Source: Massilia sp. Root133 (GTDB taxonomy: Bacteria > Pseudomonadota > Gammaproteobacteria > Burkholderiales > Burkholderiaceae_D). From it: DNA of 64,000 nt. A model generated the notes under the pieces. It made no database searches, was not told where the DNA came from, and saw nothing but the letters and a program-made list of their open reading frames with translations. This document shows positions 1 through 9,698 of the stretch, piece after piece. Every line of letters starts with the position of its first letter. Within the stretch, counting starts at the first letter, position 1. The DNA is taken from contig NZ_LMEW01000014.1 in assembly GCF_001426525.1 (NCBI RefSeq), positions 39,210-103,209 of the forward strand. The letters run 5' to 3'. Position numbers and translations under genes: made by a program.

Positions 1-137
1 GCGGTACGGTCGGGTGCGGGCGGTGGAGGCGCGGGCCGGCGCCGTTGCAGCAGCAATGCGCCCAGCGCCAGGCCGAGGGCGGCGGCGCCGAGCGCACGCG
101 CCGCGGGGCGCGCGTGGGCGGGCGCCGCCGCGTTCAC
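1..137 (-). CDS. Small membrane protein, partial at window edge
   Basis: The frame is open from a GTG at 137 to the window edge, 45 codons. The GTG overlaps the stop of the upstream ThDP enzyme in a GTGA arrangement, which is typical of translational coupling. The visible protein has an Ala/Pro/Arg-rich start followed by one hydrophobic segment (ALGLALGALLLQ) ending in RRR, so it looks like a single-pass inner-membrane protein with a positively charged cytoplasmic flank. No family is recognised. The high GC makes chance open frames common, so the call rests mainly on the overlap and the membrane segment. Confidence 0.4.
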   Translation of the reverse strand, partial: MNAAAPAHARPAARALGAAALGLALGALLLQRRRPAPPPPAPDRT

Positions 138-1921
138 TTCTTGTCTCCGGGGAGGATGGTGCTGAGCACCTGCTTCGCCACGCCGGCCAGCATCGATCCT
201 TCGCTCGGGTCGCCCTTGGCGATCGTCGTCATGAAGTGCCTGGCCTGCTCCAGCGTGATGTGCGAGGGCAGCGGCGGCACTTCCGGGTCCGTCTTGAATT
301 CGAGGACGACGGGCCGGTCGGCCGCCAGCGCCTCGCGCCACGCTTCGCCCACCCGGTCGGGATCGTTGCAGAAGATGCCCTTCAAACCGATCAACTCGCC
401 GAAGCGGTGGTAAGGGACGTCGGGGATCTGCTGCGTCGCCTCGAACTTCGGATTGCCTTCCATGACGCGCTGTTCCCACGTCACCTGGTTCAGGTCCTGG
501 TTGTTGAAGACGCACACGATCCAGCGCGGGTCCTTCCACCGCGTCCAGTACTTGGCCACGGTGATCAGCTCCGCCATGTTATTCATCTGCATGGCGCCGT
601 CGCCGACGAGCGCGATCACGGGTCGGTCCGGATGCGCGAACTTGGCGGCGATCGCATATGGCACGGCCGCGCCCATCGATGCGAGTCCGCCGGACAGCGA
701 ATACATCTGGCCCCGCTGCACCTTGAGGTCGCGCGCATACCAGTTGGCGCAGGAGCCGGAATCGCTCGTGACGATCGCGTCGCGCGCCAGCAGCGGCGAC
801 AGTTCGTAGCACACGCGCTGCGGATTGATCGGGTTCGCGGACGCGAGCGCCCGTTCTTCCAGCGTCTTGTACGACGCGCGCACTTCCTGTTCGATCTTCG
901 CGCGCCAGTCGGTGTCGGTCTTGTCCTTCAGCAGCGGCAGCAGCAGGCGCAGGGTCTCGGCGCTGTCGCCGTGCAGGTTGACCTCGGCCGGGAAGCGTAT
1001 GCTCAGCATCGTCGGGTCGATGTCGATCTGCACCGCGCGCGCCTTGCCTTCCTTCGGCAGGAATTCCGCGTACGGGAAGCCCGTGCCGATCATCAGCAGG
1101 GTGTCGCAGTCGTTCATCATCTCCCAGCTGGCTTTCGTGCCGAGGATGCCGATGGAGCCCGTCACCCACGGCAGGTGGTCGGGCAGGGCGGCCTTGCCCA
1201 GCAGGGCCTTGGCGCAGCCGGCCTTCAGGCGCTCGGCCACGGCGATGACTTCGTCCGTCGCCTGCAGCGCGCCCGCGCCGACGAGGATCGCCACCTTGCT
1301 GCCCGCGTTCAGCACGTCGGCCGCGCGTACGAGATCGGCCTCGTACGGAACGACGCGCGGCTTCGTGTAGCCGATGCCGGAAAACACGGAGCCGTGCTTG
1401 CGCGGCGGGTCTTCGTACGGCTTGTCCTGCAGGTCGCTCGGCAGCACGACGACGCTGACGCCGTTGCGGCCCAGCGCCGTGCGCATGGCGCGGTCGAGCA
1501 GGTGGCGCACCTGCGACGGCTGGCTCGCCTCGTACACGTAATCCGCCACGTCCTGGAACAGGCGCTCCAGGTTCAGCTCCTGCTGGTAGTGCGCGCCGCG
1601 CGCCGTCGTCGGCGCCTGGCCGCAGATGGCGAGCACGGGCACGTGGTCGCACTTGGCGTCGTACAGGCCGGTCACGAGGTGCGCGGCACCGGGGCCGCCC
1701 GTCGACAGGCACACGCCCGGCTCGCCCGTGAACTTGGCGTGCGCGGCGGCCATGAACGCGGCCATTTCCTCGTGCCGCACCTGGATGAACTGGATCTTGC
1801 CCTCGGCGCGGTCCAGCGCGCCCAGCACGCCGTTGATGCCGTCGCCGGGATAGCCGAAGATGGTCCGGACGCCCCATTCATACAGGCGTTCGACGAAGAA
1901 GTCGCCTACGGATTTGCTCAT
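134..1921 (-). CDS. ThDP-dependent pyruvate oxidase / acetolactate synthase-like enzyme
   Basis: This is a 595-residue enzyme of the POX/AHAS thiamine-diphosphate family, with the usual length and three-domain order. The N-terminal PYR domain has the activating-glutamate region (RHEE, residues 49-52). The middle domain is the FAD/nucleotide-type domain. The C-terminal PP domain has the ThDP-binding signature LVGDGAMQMNN and a downstream VFNN. Such proteins decarboxylate pyruvate or a similar 2-oxo acid; the exact reaction cannot be fixed here. It resembles PoxB-type quinone-linked oxidases more than biosynthetic AHAS, since no small regulatory subunit gene is adjacent. The start is the ATG at 1921, which begins MSKSVGDFF; the frame runs further upstream but only as a shadow of the SDR gene. 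It lies 17 bp downstream of the SDR stop, so the two are probably one operon. Confidence 0.88.
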   Translation of the reverse strand: MSKSVGDFFVERLYEWGVRTIFGYPGDGINGVLGALDRAEGKIQFIQVRHEEMAAFMAAAHAKFTGEPGVCLSTGGPGAAHLVTGLYDAKCDHVPVLAICGQAPTTARGAHYQQELNLERLFQDVADYVYEASQPSQVRHLLDRAMRTALGRNGVSVVVLPSDLQDKPYEDPPRKHGSVFSGIGYTKPRVVPYEADLVRAADVLNAGSKVAILVGAGALQATDEVIAVAERLKAGCAKALLGKAALPDHLPWVTGSIGILGTKASWEMMNDCDTLLMIGTGFPYAEFLPKEGKARAVQIDIDPTMLSIRFPAEVNLHGDSAETLRLLLPLLKDKTDTDWRAKIEQEVRASYKTLEERALASANPINPQRVCYELSPLLARDAIVTSDSGSCANWYARDLKVQRGQMYSLSGGLASMGAAVPYAIAAKFAHPDRPVIALVGDGAMQMNNMAELITVAKYWTRWKDPRWIVCVFNNQDLNQVTWEQRVMEGNPKFEATQQIPDVPYHRFGELIGLKGIFCNDPDRVGEAWREALAADRPVVLEFKTDPEVPPLPSHITLEQARHFMTTIAKGDPSEGSMLAGVAKQVLSTILPGDKK

Positions 1922-1938
1922 GTCGTGTCCTCGCTGGT

Positions 1939-2940
1939 TTAGTGTTTGCGCAGCTGCCTCAGGCCCAGCGCCACGCCCGCCGCGCCGATGCCGGCCAGCA
2001 GCCACGCGCGGTGCGTCGTCGCCCACAACTGCAGGCTGCGGGTGCTCGCGCCGTCGTCGAAGGTGCCGTGCGCGGCGTACGGTCCGGGCACGGGCCGCCA
2101 CAGGTTGTCGGGCCGGTCGGCCGGGATGGCACGCGGACCCTGCTGGCCGGCCACGCCCTTGCGGGCCAGGTACCGGTCGAGCAGGCGCGGGACGAATTTC
2201 TCCGCCATCACGGTGGACAAGGTCGGCGCGCCCACGCAGATCTCGGCCCGGCGCGCATGGGCCGCCCAATAGATGGCGCGTGCGGCGACTTCGGGCTGGT
2301 AATACGTGCCGATCGGCTTGGGATGGTGCGTCAACGTGGTCTTGCACCACTCGAATTGCGGCGTGTTCACGCCCGGCATGTCGACGACGGCGATGTGGAT
2401 ATCGCACCGTTCATGCTCGAGTTCCGTGCGGATCGATTGGGTAAAACCCTTGATCGCGTGCTTGGCGCCGCAATAGGGCGATTGCAGGGGAATCGAGCGG
2501 TACGCGAGGGCCGAGCTGACCTGCACGATGGTGCCCCGGTTGCGGGGCCGCATGCGTTTCAGCGCGGCCATCGTGCCCCACACGAAGCCGTGGTAAGTGA
2601 CGTCGGTGACGCGCCGAAAGTCTTCTGGAGAAATATCGGCGAACGGCGCGAACACGGTCGCCATCGCATTGTTGATCCAGATGTCGATGGGGCCCAGTTC
2701 GGTCTCGGCCCGCCCGGCGGCGGCCTCGACCTGGCCATGGTCGGCCATGTCGGCCGGGATGGCGATGGCTTGCGGCGAGCCGAGCCGTTCAGCTTCCGCG
2801 CGCGCCGCTTCCAGGCGTTCCGGGTCGCGCGCGATCAGCGCGATGCGGGCGCCGGCGCGGGCGAACTGCTGTACCGCGGCACGGCCGATCCCCGCGCTGG
2901 CGCCCGTGACGACGACGACTTCATGGCGTGCTTCCGGCAT
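1939..2940 (-). CDS. SDR family oxidoreductase with C-terminal membrane anchor
   Basis: This is a classical short-chain dehydrogenase of 333 residues. The nucleotide-binding TGASAGIG motif is near residue 13. NNAM replaces NNAG. The catalytic Ser is in VSSALAY and the YxxxK motif reads YCGAK. The core ends near residue 250. An extension then follows that finishes in a hydrophobic helix (WLLAGIGAAGVALGL) and basic residues, so the enzyme is probably tethered to the inner membrane. The substrate is unknown. It is the first gene of the probable SDR - ThDP enzyme - small membrane protein operon. The small protein also ends a helix in basic residues, so the set may act at the membrane. Confidence 0.87.
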   Translation of the reverse strand: MPEARHEVVVVTGASAGIGRAAVQQFARAGARIALIARDPERLEAARAEAERLGSPQAIAIPADMADHGQVEAAAGRAETELGPIDIWINNAMATVFAPFADISPEDFRRVTDVTYHGFVWGTMAALKRMRPRNRGTIVQVSSALAYRSIPLQSPYCGAKHAIKGFTQSIRTELEHERCDIHIAVVDMPGVNTPQFEWCKTTLTHHPKPIGTYYQPEVAARAIYWAAHARRAEICVGAPTLSTVMAEKFVPRLLDRYLARKGVAGQQGPRAIPADRPDNLWRPVPGPYAAHGTFDDGASTRSLQLWATTHRAWLLAGIGAAGVALGLRQLRKH

Positions 2941-3044
2941 AACCGAGGCCCTCCGGTGGTGCGATGAATGGCCAGCTTAGCACCAAGCGTCGATGAGCCT
3001 CGTCACGTTATGTTTGTGAAAATGTTCTTGAACAGATGCACATA

Positions 3045-5819
3045 CTATCGGGTTGCCGGACGGCTGAGCAACGTCACGGCAGCACCTTTCAACCCGGCAC
3101 CATCGGCGCGCACCGTGATCGTGCCGCCGGCACCGGCCCGGGTCCGCACGATGCCCAGCACGAGGCCGTTGAACGCGGCCCTGTCCCTGGCCTGGAACGA
3201 TTCGAAGCTCGTCGCGTCGCCGTTGTCGGTGGCGACGAGATCCGCCGGCCCCTCGACGGTGAAGCGCACGCGGTCGTGCGCGCGCGGCGCGGGCAGGCCA
3301 TCCTTGTCGACGATGCGCACGGTGACGAAGGCGAGATCGCGCCCGTCGCTGGCGAGCGCCGTGCGGTCCGCCTGCGCCTGCAGCGCGGCCGGGGCGCCGG
3401 CCGTTTTCACGGTGTCCCGTGCCCACTCCTTGCCGTTCTTGTACGCGACGACCGTGATTTCGCCCGGCTCGTACTTCACGGCATCCCAGCGCAGGCGGTA
3501 GGCGTACGGCGCCTTCTTCTGGCGGCCCTGCGACTTGCCGTTGACGAACAGCTCGGCCTCGTCGCCCGACGTGAACACGTGCACGGGCGTGACCTGGCCC
3601 ACGCGCTCCGGCCACGTCCAGTGCGGCAGCACGTGGACCATCGGCAGGTCCGGGCGCCAGCGCGACTGGTACAGGTAATAGCGGTCCTTCGGGAAGCCGG
3701 CCAGGTCGACGATGCCCGAGTACGAGCTGCGCGCGCCGTAATAAGGCGTCGGCTCGCCCAGGTAGTCGAAACCGGTCCAGACGAATTCGCCGGCCACGTA
3801 CGGGTTGCGGTCGAGCGAGGCGAACACCTTGTCGGCGGATGCGCCGAAATCGACGGCGTACAGTTCGTAGCCGCTGACCTGCTGGCTGTGGGAGTCGCCG
3901 CCCCGGCCGTCGCGGACGATGGAGCTGTTCGACGGATGCACGGGGAACAGATACACGCCGCGGCTGCTGAACGCCGACGCGGATTCCGTGCTGAGGATCA
4001 TCTTGTCCGGGAATTTCGCATGGAACAGCGGGTACTGCGGGGGCGTGCGGATCCGGTCGGTCCCTTCGAATTCCGGATCCTGGCGGATGCCTTCGCCCTG
4101 GTAGTTCAGGCCGATGACGTCGACCTCCGCGGGCAGCGGCATGTCCGACTTGGCGTAGTTCATCGCGGTCGTCGTCGGCCGGGTCGGATCTTCCTCGCGG
4201 GCGATCCGGTGCAACTCGTGCGCCACGGCGGCGCCGGCCTTGTCGGTGTACTGCTCGCCGACCTCGTTGCCGATGCTCCAGATGATGATGGACGGGTGGT
4301 TGCGGTCGCGCCGGATCATCGCGCGCAGGTCCTGTTCGTGCCAGTCGGGGAAGATCAGGTGGAAGTCCAGCGGCGTCTTCTTGCGTTCCCACGAATCGAA
4401 TACTTCGTCCATCACGAGGAAGCCCATGCGGTCCGCCAGGTCCAGCAGCTGCGGGTCGGGCGGGTTGTGACTCAGGCGGACGGCGTTGGCGCCCATCGCG
4501 CGCATGATCTCCAGCTGGCGCTCGGCCGCGCGCACGTTGAACGCGGCGCCCAGCGCGCCCAGGTCGTGGTGGTTGTTCACGCCGCGCAGGGGGATGTGCT
4601 CGCCGTTGACGAGGAGTCCTCGATCGGGATCGAAACGCACGGTGCGGATGCCGAACGGCGTCTCGGTGCGGTCGACGACACGGCCGTCCTGGCGCACGGT
4701 CGCCACCAGCGCGTAGCGGTGCGGCGTCTGCGTCGGTGGCGGGCCCCACAGGCGCGGCTTGCTCACGGTCGTCGCGCCGCTGACCGTGCCGCTCGTGCCG
4801 GCGGCGACCGTCGCCGGTGCCGATACGGCCGTGGCCACGGGCTTGCCCGCGATGTGTCCGCGGTCGTCCAGGACGTACAACTCGGTCGTCACCGTCGCGC
4901 TGGCCGGCGTGCCGCCCTCGTTGTCGACGGCGACCTGCCACGCCACGCGCGCCGATTCGGCCGACACTTCCGGCGTCGTCACGGTCACGCCCCACTGGCC
5001 CACGTGCACGGGCGCCGTCTTCGTCAGCCACACGTTGCGGTACAGGCCCGCGCCCGGGTACCAGCGCGCGGATTCCGGCGGGTTGTCGAGGCGGATCGCG
5101 AGCTGGTTCGCACCGCCCGGCTGCAGCCACGGCGTCAGGTCGATGCGGAACGAGTTGTAGCCATAGGGCCAGCCGCCCGCGAGGTGGCCGTTGACCCACA
5201 CGCTCGCGTACGACATGGCGCCGTCGACGTCGAGGAAGATCTTCTTGCCGCGGTCGGCGGCGGGAATGTCCAGCTTGCGCCGGTACCAGGCCGGGCCCCA
5301 CGTCTTGAGGCGGCCCATGCCGCCGTACGGGCCCGTCGTCAGGAACGGGCCCACGATGGCCCAGTCGTGCGGCAGGGTGACGGGGCGCCAGCTGCCGTCG
5401 TCGAACGCGAGCTTCGCGAACGGTGCGTCGACGGCCGGTTCCGTCGCGGGACGCTGGTAGCGGCGGGCCGGATCGCGGATGAACGCATTGCCGCTCGGGA
5501 GGATCCAGGGCTTCAGCACGGGCGTGTCCGCGCGCGCGACCCGGGCCGCTTCCTCGGGCCTGGCGTCGGCCACCTTGCCGTCCGCGGACGCGGTCACTTC
5601 CGGCCGGACGTCGTACAGGTACGGTGCGGAGCCGCCGTCCGGGTCGCCGGCGTGGAAGCGCCAGCCGTCGTCCAGCAGGATGTGCTGGCGCGGCGCGACG
5701 CTGTCGGCCGCCCGGGCCTGGACGGCGAGCGGCGACATGGCGGGAAGCAGGGTGGCGGCAAGGGTGATGCCGAGCGTGGATACGAGCCGGCGTGCGGCCT
5801 TGCGATGCGTGTGTTGCAC
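3045..5819 (-). CDS. GH2 beta-galactosidase, secreted
   Basis: The protein has 924 residues with a signal peptide ending near residue 38 (AVQARAAD). Three GH2 domains follow: an N-terminal jelly-roll sugar-binding domain, an immunoglobulin-like domain and the TIM barrel. After the barrel comes a DUF4982-like segment and a C-terminal Ig-like domain. The acid/base Glu is E519 in WSIGNEVGEQ and the nucleophile is E612 in STESAS. Family knowledge makes beta-galactosidase most likely, removing terminal galactose from xyloglucan or galactan side chains; beta-glucuronidase or beta-mannosidase cannot be excluded. It is divergent from the GH115 gene. A perfect TGGT...ACCA palindrome lies about 45 bp upstream of the start (5865-5882), so repression by a LacI-type regulator is likely. 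Confidence 0.9.
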   Translation of the reverse strand: MQHTHRKAARRLVSTLGITLAATLLPAMSPLAVQARAADSVAPRQHILLDDGWRFHAGDPDGGSAPYLYDVRPEVTASADGKVADARPEEAARVARADTPVLKPWILPSGNAFIRDPARRYQRPATEPAVDAPFAKLAFDDGSWRPVTLPHDWAIVGPFLTTGPYGGMGRLKTWGPAWYRRKLDIPAADRGKKIFLDVDGAMSYASVWVNGHLAGGWPYGYNSFRIDLTPWLQPGGANQLAIRLDNPPESARWYPGAGLYRNVWLTKTAPVHVGQWGVTVTTPEVSAESARVAWQVAVDNEGGTPASATVTTELYVLDDRGHIAGKPVATAVSAPATVAAGTSGTVSGATTVSKPRLWGPPPTQTPHRYALVATVRQDGRVVDRTETPFGIRTVRFDPDRGLLVNGEHIPLRGVNNHHDLGALGAAFNVRAAERQLEIMRAMGANAVRLSHNPPDPQLLDLADRMGFLVMDEVFDSWERKKTPLDFHLIFPDWHEQDLRAMIRRDRNHPSIIIWSIGNEVGEQYTDKAGAAVAHELHRIAREEDPTRPTTTAMNYAKSDMPLPAEVDVIGLNYQGEGIRQDPEFEGTDRIRTPPQYPLFHAKFPDKMILSTESASAFSSRGVYLFPVHPSNSSIVRDGRGGDSHSQQVSGYELYAVDFGASADKVFASLDRNPYVAGEFVWTGFDYLGEPTPYYGARSSYSGIVDLAGFPKDRYYLYQSRWRPDLPMVHVLPHWTWPERVGQVTPVHVFTSGDEAELFVNGKSQGRQKKAPYAYRLRWDAVKYEPGEITVVAYKNGKEWARDTVKTAGAPAALQAQADRTALASDGRDLAFVTVRIVDKDGLPAPRAHDRVRFTVEGPADLVATDNGDATSFESFQARDRAAFNGLVLGIVRTRAGAGGTITVRADGAGLKGAAVTLLSRPATR

Positions 5820-5864
5820 AGTCTCCTCCTGGTAGGCAGCTGCGCATCTTGTTATAACATTTAA

Positions 5865-5882
5865 AATGGTAGCGCAACCATT
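5865..5882. promoter_or_regulatory. Candidate LacI-family (xyl-box-like) operator
   Basis: AATGGTAGCGCAACCATT is a perfect inverted repeat, AATGGT / ACCATT around AGCGCA. It closely resembles the TGGTAGCGCTAACA box known for XylR-type repressors in Xanthomonas. It sits between the divergent GH2 and GH115 genes, 46 bp upstream of the GH2 start. A smaller palindrome GTTATAAC (5851-5858) is adjacent. Similar boxes occur at 39627-39696, 45917-45958 and 46154-46170. Confidence 0.55.
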
Positions 5883-5973
5883 CGAAGTGTATGCGTGAAG
5901 GCCCGGCTGGTCAAATGCAAATGATCAATTTTCTGATTGTTTCGCCGGCGGCGCCGCACTACCATGTCCGCCC

Positions 5974-8682
5974 ATGCGCCGCTTCGCCCTCATCCTGACT
6001 TTTACCGCCAGCCTCGTTCGCGCCCAGCCGTTCGAGCTCAACGACACCACCATCGTCCACGCCGGCCAGCCCACGATGCGGCTCGCGGCCGGCATGCTCG
6101 CGCGCGACCTCGAACGCGTGAGCGGCACCGCGCCCGCGCTGGCGACGCGACTGGCGGATTGCCCGCGCCGCTGCGTCGTCGTGGGCACGGCGGATTCGGC
6201 GCTCGTGCAGGAGGCGGCGCGGGCGCTGGGCGCGGACCTCGCGCCGCTGGCCGGCCAGTCCGAGCGCTACCTGCGCGTGGCGGGCGAGGCGGGCGGCCGC
6301 GCGCTGCTGCTCGTGGCGGGATCGGACCGGCGCGGCGCGGTGTACGGCGTCGTCGACCTGTCGCGCGAGCTGGGCGTCTCGGCCTGGGAATGGTGGGCCG
6401 ACGTCGCGCCGGCGCACGTGGACCGCCCGGCCGTCGACGGCACGCTGCGGCTGTCGCACGCGCCGGCGGTGGCCTACCGCGGCATCTTCATCAACGACGA
6501 GGACTGGGGGCTGCAGCCATGGGCGGCCAGGACGTTCGACCCGGCCCACGACATCGGTCCCAAGACCTATGCGCGTGTGTTCGAGCTGCTGTGGCGCCTG
6601 AAGGCGAACCTCGTGTGGCCCGCGATGCACGAATCGACGCGGCCGTTCTACACCGTCCCCGGCAATGCGCAGACGGCCGACGATTACGCGATCATCGTCG
6701 GCACGTCGCACGCGGAGCCGATGATGCGCAATAACGTGCGCGAATGGAAGAGCGGTCCGTTCGACTGGTTCCGCAACCGCGACCGCCTCGTCGACTACTG
6801 GCGCACGCGCATCGACGAAGTCAAGGACATGGAGACGATGACGTCGCTGGGCCTGCGCGGCGTGCACGATTCCGCGATGGAGGGCGCGGCCAGTCCCGAA
6901 CAGGCGCGCGACACGTTGCAGGACGTGTTCAAGGTCCAGCGCGCGATGCTGGGCGAGGCGCAGGGCAAGCCGCCCGCGGGCATCCCGCAGGCCTTCACGA
7001 TGTACAAGGAAGTGCTGGATTACTGGAACCTCGGCCTGGCCGTGCCCGACGACGTGACGCTCGTGTGGCCGGACGATAACTACGGCTATCTCGCGCAACT
7101 GGGGACGGACAAAGAGGGCCGGCGCGCGGGCGGGCAGGGCATCTATTACCACGTGTCGTACTGGGGCCGGCCGCACGACTACCTGTGGCTCGGCACGACG
7201 CATCCATCCCTGATCCGCGACCAGCTGGAGCGCGCGTGGGCGACCGGTGCGCGCCGCCTGTGGGTGCTGAACGTCGGCGACATCAAGCCGGCCGAATACC
7301 TCACGCAGTACTTCCTCGACGCGGCGTTCGACGCCGACGTGTTGCGGCAGGACCCCGCGCGCCACCTGGAGGCGTGGGCCGCCACGCAGTTCGGACGGGT
7401 TCACGCTGCGGAAACGGCGGCCATCCTGCGCGAGTACTACCGCCTCGCGTGGGAGCGCCGCCCCGAATTCATGGGCTGGAGCCAGACCGAACCCACGCGT
7501 CCCGTGCGCACCACGGCCTATGTGCGCACGGGCGGCGACGAAGCGGAGCGGCGGCTCGCGGACTACCGCGCGCTGACGGCGCGGGCCGAAGCGCTGGCCG
7601 CGCGCATCCCGGCGCGGCTGCGCGACGCCTTTTTCGAACTGGTGCTGTACCCGGTGCGGTCGAGCGCGAACCTGAACACGCGCATATTGAAACTGGACCT
7701 CGCGGCGGAATACGCGCGCCAGCAGCGGCCGTCCAGCAACCTGTACGTGCGCCAGGCGCGGGCGGCGCATGCGGAGCTCGTCGCCGACGCGGCCGCGTAC
7801 AACGGCCTCGCGGACGGCAAGTGGCGCGGCATCATGGACATCGCGCCGCGCCGCCTGCCCGTGTTCGCGGAGCCCGTGTATCCGACGTGGAGCGTGTCAA
7901 GCCGGCGCGGCTGCGGCATCGTCTACCCGGCACCGTTTGCCGTCGACGGCGACCGGCTCGTGCTGCGCCGGGGCCGGCCCGCCACGCGCGCGGTGACTCT
8001 GGTGAGCTACGGCGGACAGGATGCGCGCTGGTCCGTGCGTGCGGGGACACGCGCCGTGCAGGCGGACCTGGACGGCGGCATGCTGGATGCCGCGCATGGC
8101 CACGAACAGCGCATCGTGCTGCGCTACGACGGCGGCGCGGACCCGGCCCTGTCCCTGCAATGCGGAGAGCAGGCCGTGAACCTGCGCTTCGGGGAAGGCG
8201 GCATCGTCGTGCTGCGCGCCGGCAGCGCCGCGGCCACGCGCGACTGGACGCCGCGGCCGGGCCTCGGCACGTCCGGCGGCGCGATGCGCGCGCGGCTCGA
8301 CCTGCCGTCGCGCGCGCTCGCCGACCTGGCGGCCAGTGCGCCGCTGCAGTATCGTTTCGCGACGGCGGGCGACGGCGAGGTGCAGCTCAGGCTCGTCGCC
8401 GTGCCCGAGCATCCGCTGACGGCGGCGAACCGCGTGCGCTTTGCCGTCAGCCTCGACGGCGCCGCGCCGGAAGTCGTCGACATCACGACCGTGGGCCGCA
8501 GCGAGCAATGGAAGGAAGACGTGCTGTCCAACATGGCGGTGCGCACCTGGCGCGTGGGGCGCCTGGCGCCGGGCATGCATACGCTGGCGGTGCACGCGCT
8601 CGACCCCGGCGTCGTGCTGGACCGGATCGACGTCGTGCCGGACGGCGCGCCGGATGACTATGGCATGCCGCCGGCGGATTGA
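5974..8682 (+). CDS. GH115 xylan alpha-1,2-glucuronidase, secreted
   Basis: This 902-residue protein has a short signal peptide (cleavage probably after VRAQ, near residue 17). It shows the family GH115 signatures GIFINDEDWGLQPWA and LKANLVWPAMHE, then the conserved region around VWPDDNYGYL. A C-terminal domain follows (about residues 660-902), corresponding to the GH115 C-terminal beta domain. GH115 enzymes remove 4-O-methyl-glucuronic acid from internal xylose of glucuronoxylan. The length is usual for the family. The promoter region is shared with the divergent GH2 gene, so the operator at 5865 may act on both. Confidence 0.88.
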   Translation: MRRFALILTFTASLVRAQPFELNDTTIVHAGQPTMRLAAGMLARDLERVSGTAPALATRLADCPRRCVVVGTADSALVQEAARALGADLAPLAGQSERYLRVAGEAGGRALLLVAGSDRRGAVYGVVDLSRELGVSAWEWWADVAPAHVDRPAVDGTLRLSHAPAVAYRGIFINDEDWGLQPWAARTFDPAHDIGPKTYARVFELLWRLKANLVWPAMHESTRPFYTVPGNAQTADDYAIIVGTSHAEPMMRNNVREWKSGPFDWFRNRDRLVDYWRTRIDEVKDMETMTSLGLRGVHDSAMEGAASPEQARDTLQDVFKVQRAMLGEAQGKPPAGIPQAFTMYKEVLDYWNLGLAVPDDVTLVWPDDNYGYLAQLGTDKEGRRAGGQGIYYHVSYWGRPHDYLWLGTTHPSLIRDQLERAWATGARRLWVLNVGDIKPAEYLTQYFLDAAFDADVLRQDPARHLEAWAATQFGRVHAAETAAILREYYRLAWERRPEFMGWSQTEPTRPVRTTAYVRTGGDEAERRLADYRALTARAEALAARIPARLRDAFFELVLYPVRSSANLNTRILKLDLAAEYARQQRPSSNLYVRQARAAHAELVADAAAYNGLADGKWRGIMDIAPRRLPVFAEPVYPTWSVSSRRGCGIVYPAPFAVDGDRLVLRRGRPATRAVTLVSYGGQDARWSVRAGTRAVQADLDGGMLDAAHGHEQRIVLRYDGGADPALSLQCGEQAVNLRFGEGGIVVLRAGSAAATRDWTPRPGLGTSGGAMRARLDLPSRALADLAASAPLQYRFATAGDGEVQLRLVAVPEHPLTAANRVRFAVSLDGAAPEVVDITTVGRSEQWKEDVLSNMAVRTWRVGRLAPGMHTLAVHALDPGVVLDRIDVVPDGAPDDYGMPPAD

Positions 8683-8807
8683 ATGATGCTTGGAATTTTA
8701 GGCAAGACTTTCGGAAAATCGCCCATGGAACCGTACCCGTCCAGCATCTAGAATCATCTTCCTGGAGTACCTAAAGTCTGGCACTCCGCACGCAGCAAGG
8801 AGGAACG

Positions 8808-9698
8808 ATGTCGCAATCCACGCAACCCGTCTGGTTCATCGCCGACGCCACAACTGGCCTCGCCGCCGCGTTGGCGGAGGCCGTGCTGGCGTCCGGCCAG
8901 CATGCCGTCCTCGCGGCGCGCGCGCCGGGGCAGCTGCAGGCCCTCGTCGAGCGCCATCCGGACCGCGCGCTGGCGCTCGCGCTGGACGTGACGGATGCCG
9001 CCAGCGTCGACACGGCCGTCGTCGCCGCCGAGCGGCGGTTCGGGCGCATCGACGTGCTGGCGACGAGCGCCGCCCAGCGTTATCCGGGCGCGATCGAGGA
9101 AGGCGAGGAGGGCGCCATGCGCGCCTTGTTCGAGGAAAACGTGTTCGGCCCGATCAACCTGGCCCGCCGCGTGCTGCCCGGCATGCGCGCGCGCCGCGCA
9201 GGCCACGTGGTGATGCTGGCCCGCGCGTCCGTGCAGGCGCCCGCGTTCGAAGGCTTCAGCCATGCCGCGCGCTCCGCGCTGGAAGCATTGGCGGAGGCGC
9301 TGTTCTATGAAGTGGAGCCGCTCGGCATCGGCGTCACCCTGGTCGATCCGGGCAGCGGCGACGACGCCGACGCGACGGTGCCGCGCGCGGCCGGCATCGC
9401 CGACTACGATGGCATGGTGAGCCGCACGGCACTCGGCCGGGGCGCCGCCCAGGTTGACGCCGCGCGCGGTGCGCAGGCCATCATGCAGGCCGTCGCCGCC
9501 GGCCGCGGTCCGCTGCGCCTCGTGCTGGGACGGGCGGCGCTGCAGCGTGCGTACGACCGCCTGCGCGTGCTGAAAGTGGGGTTCGATGCGTGGGCGGACC
9601 TGGCCGCATCGGCCGACGTCCCGGCACCGGCGCGTTCCGCGCACCCATTGCCGCCGGCCGGCGGCCGGCCGCGCCGGGCCGTGCGTTCACGCGCCTGA
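8808..9698 (+). CDS. SDR-fold protein with degenerate active site
   Basis: The 296-residue protein follows the SDR fold throughout but lacks the key motifs. The TGxxxGxG loop reads ADATTGLA (residues 12-19), NNAG is replaced by TSAA, and the YxxxK segment reads SHAAR, so both the catalytic Tyr and Lys are missing. A strong ribosome binding site (AAGGAGG) precedes the ATG. Its 3' end overlaps the convergent EAL gene by 12 bp. It is probably not an active oxidoreductase of the classical type; a binding or regulatory role is an inference. No frameshift is seen. Confidence 0.75.
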   Translation: MSQSTQPVWFIADATTGLAAALAEAVLASGQHAVLAARAPGQLQALVERHPDRALALALDVTDAASVDTAVVAAERRFGRIDVLATSAAQRYPGAIEEGEEGAMRALFEENVFGPINLARRVLPGMRARRAGHVVMLARASVQAPAFEGFSHAARSALEALAEALFYEVEPLGIGVTLVDPGSGDDADATVPRAAGIADYDGMVSRTALGRGAAQVDAARGAQAIMQAVAAGRGPLRLVLGRAALQRAYDRLRVLKVGFDAWADLAASADVPAPARSAHPLPPAGGRPRRAVRSRA

